A stretch of DNA of 64,000 nucleotides from Symbiopectobacterium purcellii (GTDB lineage Bacteria; Pseudomonadota; Gammaproteobacteria; Enterobacterales; Enterobacteriaceae): NCBI RefSeq assembly GCF_019797845.1, contig NZ_CP081864.1, forward strand, positions 4,588,001 through 4,652,000. The letters run 5' to 3'. Both the position numbers and the translations under genes were made by a program. Shown piece by piece: positions 62,067 to 64,000 of this stretch. A model generated the notes under the pieces. It ran no database searches. It was not told where the DNA came from and worked only from the letters and a program-made list of their open reading frames with translations. How positions within the stretch are numbered: the first letter of the stretch is position 1; every line of letters starts with the position of its first letter.

Positions 62067-63799
62067 ATGTTCAGCGTAGATGCCATCCTGCAAGACCTTG
62101 CACCACACCGTCAAACGCCATCCTGGCAGCGCTCTCTTCTACGCGCACTGCTGTTTGAGCGCGAAATGCAACAATTCGCCGAACGTTACCCCCATCTGAA
62201 AGGCCTGGATCTGGTCGAACAAATTCTGGACTATTTCAATTTCACCTGTGAAATGGTGGAGGGAGATTTAGAAAACATCCCTAGCCAAGGGCCGGTGGTG
62301 CTGGTCGCCAACCATCCGATCGGCTCACTGGATGGTCTGGCGCTGCTGCGCGCGGTGGCGAGCGTTCGCCCTGACGTGCGTATTTTAGCCAGCCAAGTAC
62401 TCTCCTACATTACCCCGTTAAAAGGGGTGCTGCTCGCCGTCGATAACGTTAACAACCGCACCAAGCGTTCACAAATCAATGCGATACAGCAGCACCTCAG
62501 TCAGGAGGGTGCCATCATTCTGTTTCCGGCAGGCGAAGTGTCACGCGTTAGCCTACGAGGGATTCGCGATGGGCATTGGCACAGCGGTTTTATTCGCATG
62601 GCAAGCAAAGCCCGTGCGCCCGTCGTTCCCATTCACATCAGCGGGCGCAACAGCATCTTGTTCTACCTCTCTTCTTTACTCTACCGGCCACTCTCAACGC
62701 TGCTGTTGGTCCGAGAAATGTTTCAACAACGCAGCCAGAAGCTCAAAATCCGCATTGGCGCGCGCATTCCCTATGCCACCTGGAGCCACGGAGAGTGGAA
62801 TGCCAACGATGTTGCAGCCCGTTTCCGCCGCCATGTCTATCGACTGGGCCTGGGTAAACCCGGTACTTTCCTGGGAGAAAAACCGATTGCTCTGGCGGAA
62901 GATCGCGCCGCGCTGAAGCACGCGTTAACCGTGTGTGAAACCTTAGGCACCACCCCTGACGGTAAGGTCGTTTACCTCTATCGGCGCGGTGAGGAGGGAT
63001 ATGTGCCGATTCTGCGCGAACTGGGGCGGTTGCGAGAAATCGCGTTCCGCGCCGTCGGAGAAGGCTCAGGCCAGCGGCGCGATCTGGACAGCTATGACGA
63101 CGACTACCTGCATCTGATTTTATGGGATGAAAAGGAGTTGGAAATTGTCGGAGCCTACCGTTTCAGCCTACCGCGCAGCAAATTGCCCATAAAGGCGTTA
63201 ACGGTCTTTATAGCCACAGCTTGTTTCAGTATGGGGCAGAGATGGATCCGATTCTGGCTCAGGGCATTGAATTGGGACGAAGCTTTATTCAGCCCAAATA
63301 TTGGGGAAAACGTGGGCTCGACTATCTGTGGCTGGGGATTGGCGCCTATCTGGCCCGTTACCCGCAATATCGCTATCTGTTCGGTCCGGTGTCGCTTTCC
63401 GGCACCCTGCCACCGCACGCGCGGGATCTGCTGGTTGCCTTTTATCGCCTGTACTTCTCACCGAGTCAGCCAATGGCTACCTCACGTCGGCCTTATCCGG
63501 CCTCGTTGCCCGATGTGTTAAAACAGTTTGAAGGCACCGACTATCAACAAGATCTGACGCGGCTAAAAAGCATGCTCAACAACATGGGATGTGCGATTCC
63601 CACACTGTACAAGCAATATTCTGAGGTCTGTGAAACCGGCGGTGTACAGTTTATCGATTTCGGTATCGACCCTGATTTTAACAACTGCATCGATGGCCTG
63701 GTGCTGGTGGATATGACACAGCTCAAACCGTCTCGCTACCAGCGCTATGTGGCTCCCTTCCTACCGGAGCCGCAGCAGATTCCGCAAGAGCACGCGTAG
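62067..63799 (+). pseudogene. PlsC/OlsB-type two-domain acyltransferase (hemolysin-like), frameshifted
   Basis: From the ATG at 62067 (GGGAG 8 nt upstream) the frame gives an N-terminal lysophospholipid acyltransferase domain: NHPIGSLDGLALLRAVASVR (HX4D-like) and ILFPAGEVSRVSLRGIRDGH. It then enters a GNAT-like OlsB domain (EKELEIVGAYRFSLPR) and loses homology at about 63175. The correct continuation AQQIAHKGVNGLYSHSLFQY lies one frame away and runs to the stop at 63799 (GRSFIQPKYWGKRGLDYLWL, RQ-type end). One extra base in CTACCGCGCAG rejoins the halves into about 577 residues, as in the COG3176 putative hemolysin/ornithine-lipid acyltransferase group. It is either a recent mutation or a base-call error. 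Confidence 0.82.
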
Positions 63800-63820
63800 C
63801 CATCGTTCTTCTTTGTTACC

Positions 63821-63848
63821 GCCATCCTCCGTTTTCACGGAGGATGGC
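63821..63848. terminator. Convergent terminator before the citrate synthase gene
   Basis: Perfect 11-bp stem GCCATCCTCCG / CGGAGGATGGC with a TTTTCA loop, between two converging genes. Confidence 0.75.
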
Positions 63849-63855
63849 TGACGCA

Positions 63856-64000
63856 CTATTTCAACTGAGATGCGTAGTCCCGACGCGGTTGGCCGGTATA
63901 AATCTGGCAGGGACGATAGATTTTGGGTTCCTGAGTATGCAGTTCCTTCCAGTGGGCAATCCAGCCGATAGTGCGGCCTACCGCAGAAATAACCGGGAAC
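63856..64000 (-). CDS. Citrate synthase family, C-terminal end (cut by window edge)
   Basis: The last 47 codons on the minus strand read [20 protein letters not shown], then [18 protein letters not shown] and the stop at 63856. This is the type II citrate synthase C-terminus (E. coli GltA has ARTVGWIAHWSEM and RPRQLYTGYEKRDF). The catalytic residues are outside the window. It is too divergent from the GltA end to say whether it is the main enzyme or a second citrate synthase. Confidence 0.82.
   Translation of the reverse strand, partial: FPVISAVGRTIGWIAHWKELHTQEPKIYRPCQIYTGQPRRDYASQLK

Overview
The window is chromosomal DNA of an enterobacterium, most likely a plant-associated member of the Pectobacteriaceae (Dickeya/Brenneria/Pectobacterium relatives). 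Long stretches follow the Escherichia coli gene order: slyD-yheV-kefB-kefG-yheS-yheT-yheU-prkB-yhfA-crp-argD-pabA-ppiA, then trpS-gph-rpe-dam-damX-aroB-aroK-hofQPONM-mrcA-nudE-igaA-yrfG-hslR-hslO-pckA-envZ-ompR-greB. Crp, OmpR and PckA look almost identical to the E. coli proteins. A PelB/PelC-type pectate lyase and an opine-type transporter point to life on plants. Genus assignment is inference; no rRNA or tRNA gene was seen.

Layout. 1-6000: end of a DapA-family aldolase gene, a LacI-type regulator, a chemoreceptor, and an MFS transporter plus fumarylacetoacetase-like hydrolase, probably one catabolic locus. 6100-18150: conserved core, including the slyD/kef genes, the crp region, argD and pabA. 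18250-22850: accessory block in an AT-rich setting with two paralogous AA10-type lytic polysaccharide monooxygenase (LPMO) genes and a pectate lyase. 22880-23470: ppiA. 23620-30390: a peptide-type ABC transporter operon and an enolase-superfamily enzyme. 30400-36500: an opine/basic-amino-acid-type ABC transporter with an M20 amidohydrolase, preceded by what reads as tandem NtrC sites and a sigma-54 promoter, then a LysE-type exporter. 36780-59860: core again (tRNA ligase, Dam, shikimate genes, hof DNA-use genes, PBP1a, IgaA, Hsp15/Hsp33, PEP carboxykinase, EnvZ/OmpR, GreB). 59900-64000: a ToxR/ToxS-like membrane regulator pair, a 0.9-kb AT-rich gap holding a 34-bp palindrome, a two-domain acyltransferase/hemolysin-like gene, and the end of a citrate synthase gene.

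The accessory blocks fit one lifestyle: polymer attack outside the cell (pectate lyase, LPMOs), uptake of peptides and opine-like compounds, and nitrogen-controlled scavenging.

The most unusual feature is the LPMO pair. Neither has a Sec signal peptide, and each carries a Cys/Pro/His/Asp-rich head in front of the copper-binding histidine. The first copy reads through three separate frames which, rejoined, give LPMO, an 18-glycine linker and a CBM5/12-like chitin-binding module.

Several other genes are damaged: kefG (in-frame loss of the flavin phosphate loop), hslR (in-frame TGA), the acyltransferase and one ABC permease (frameshifts). This is either recent gene decay or a set of base-call errors, and raw reads would tell which.
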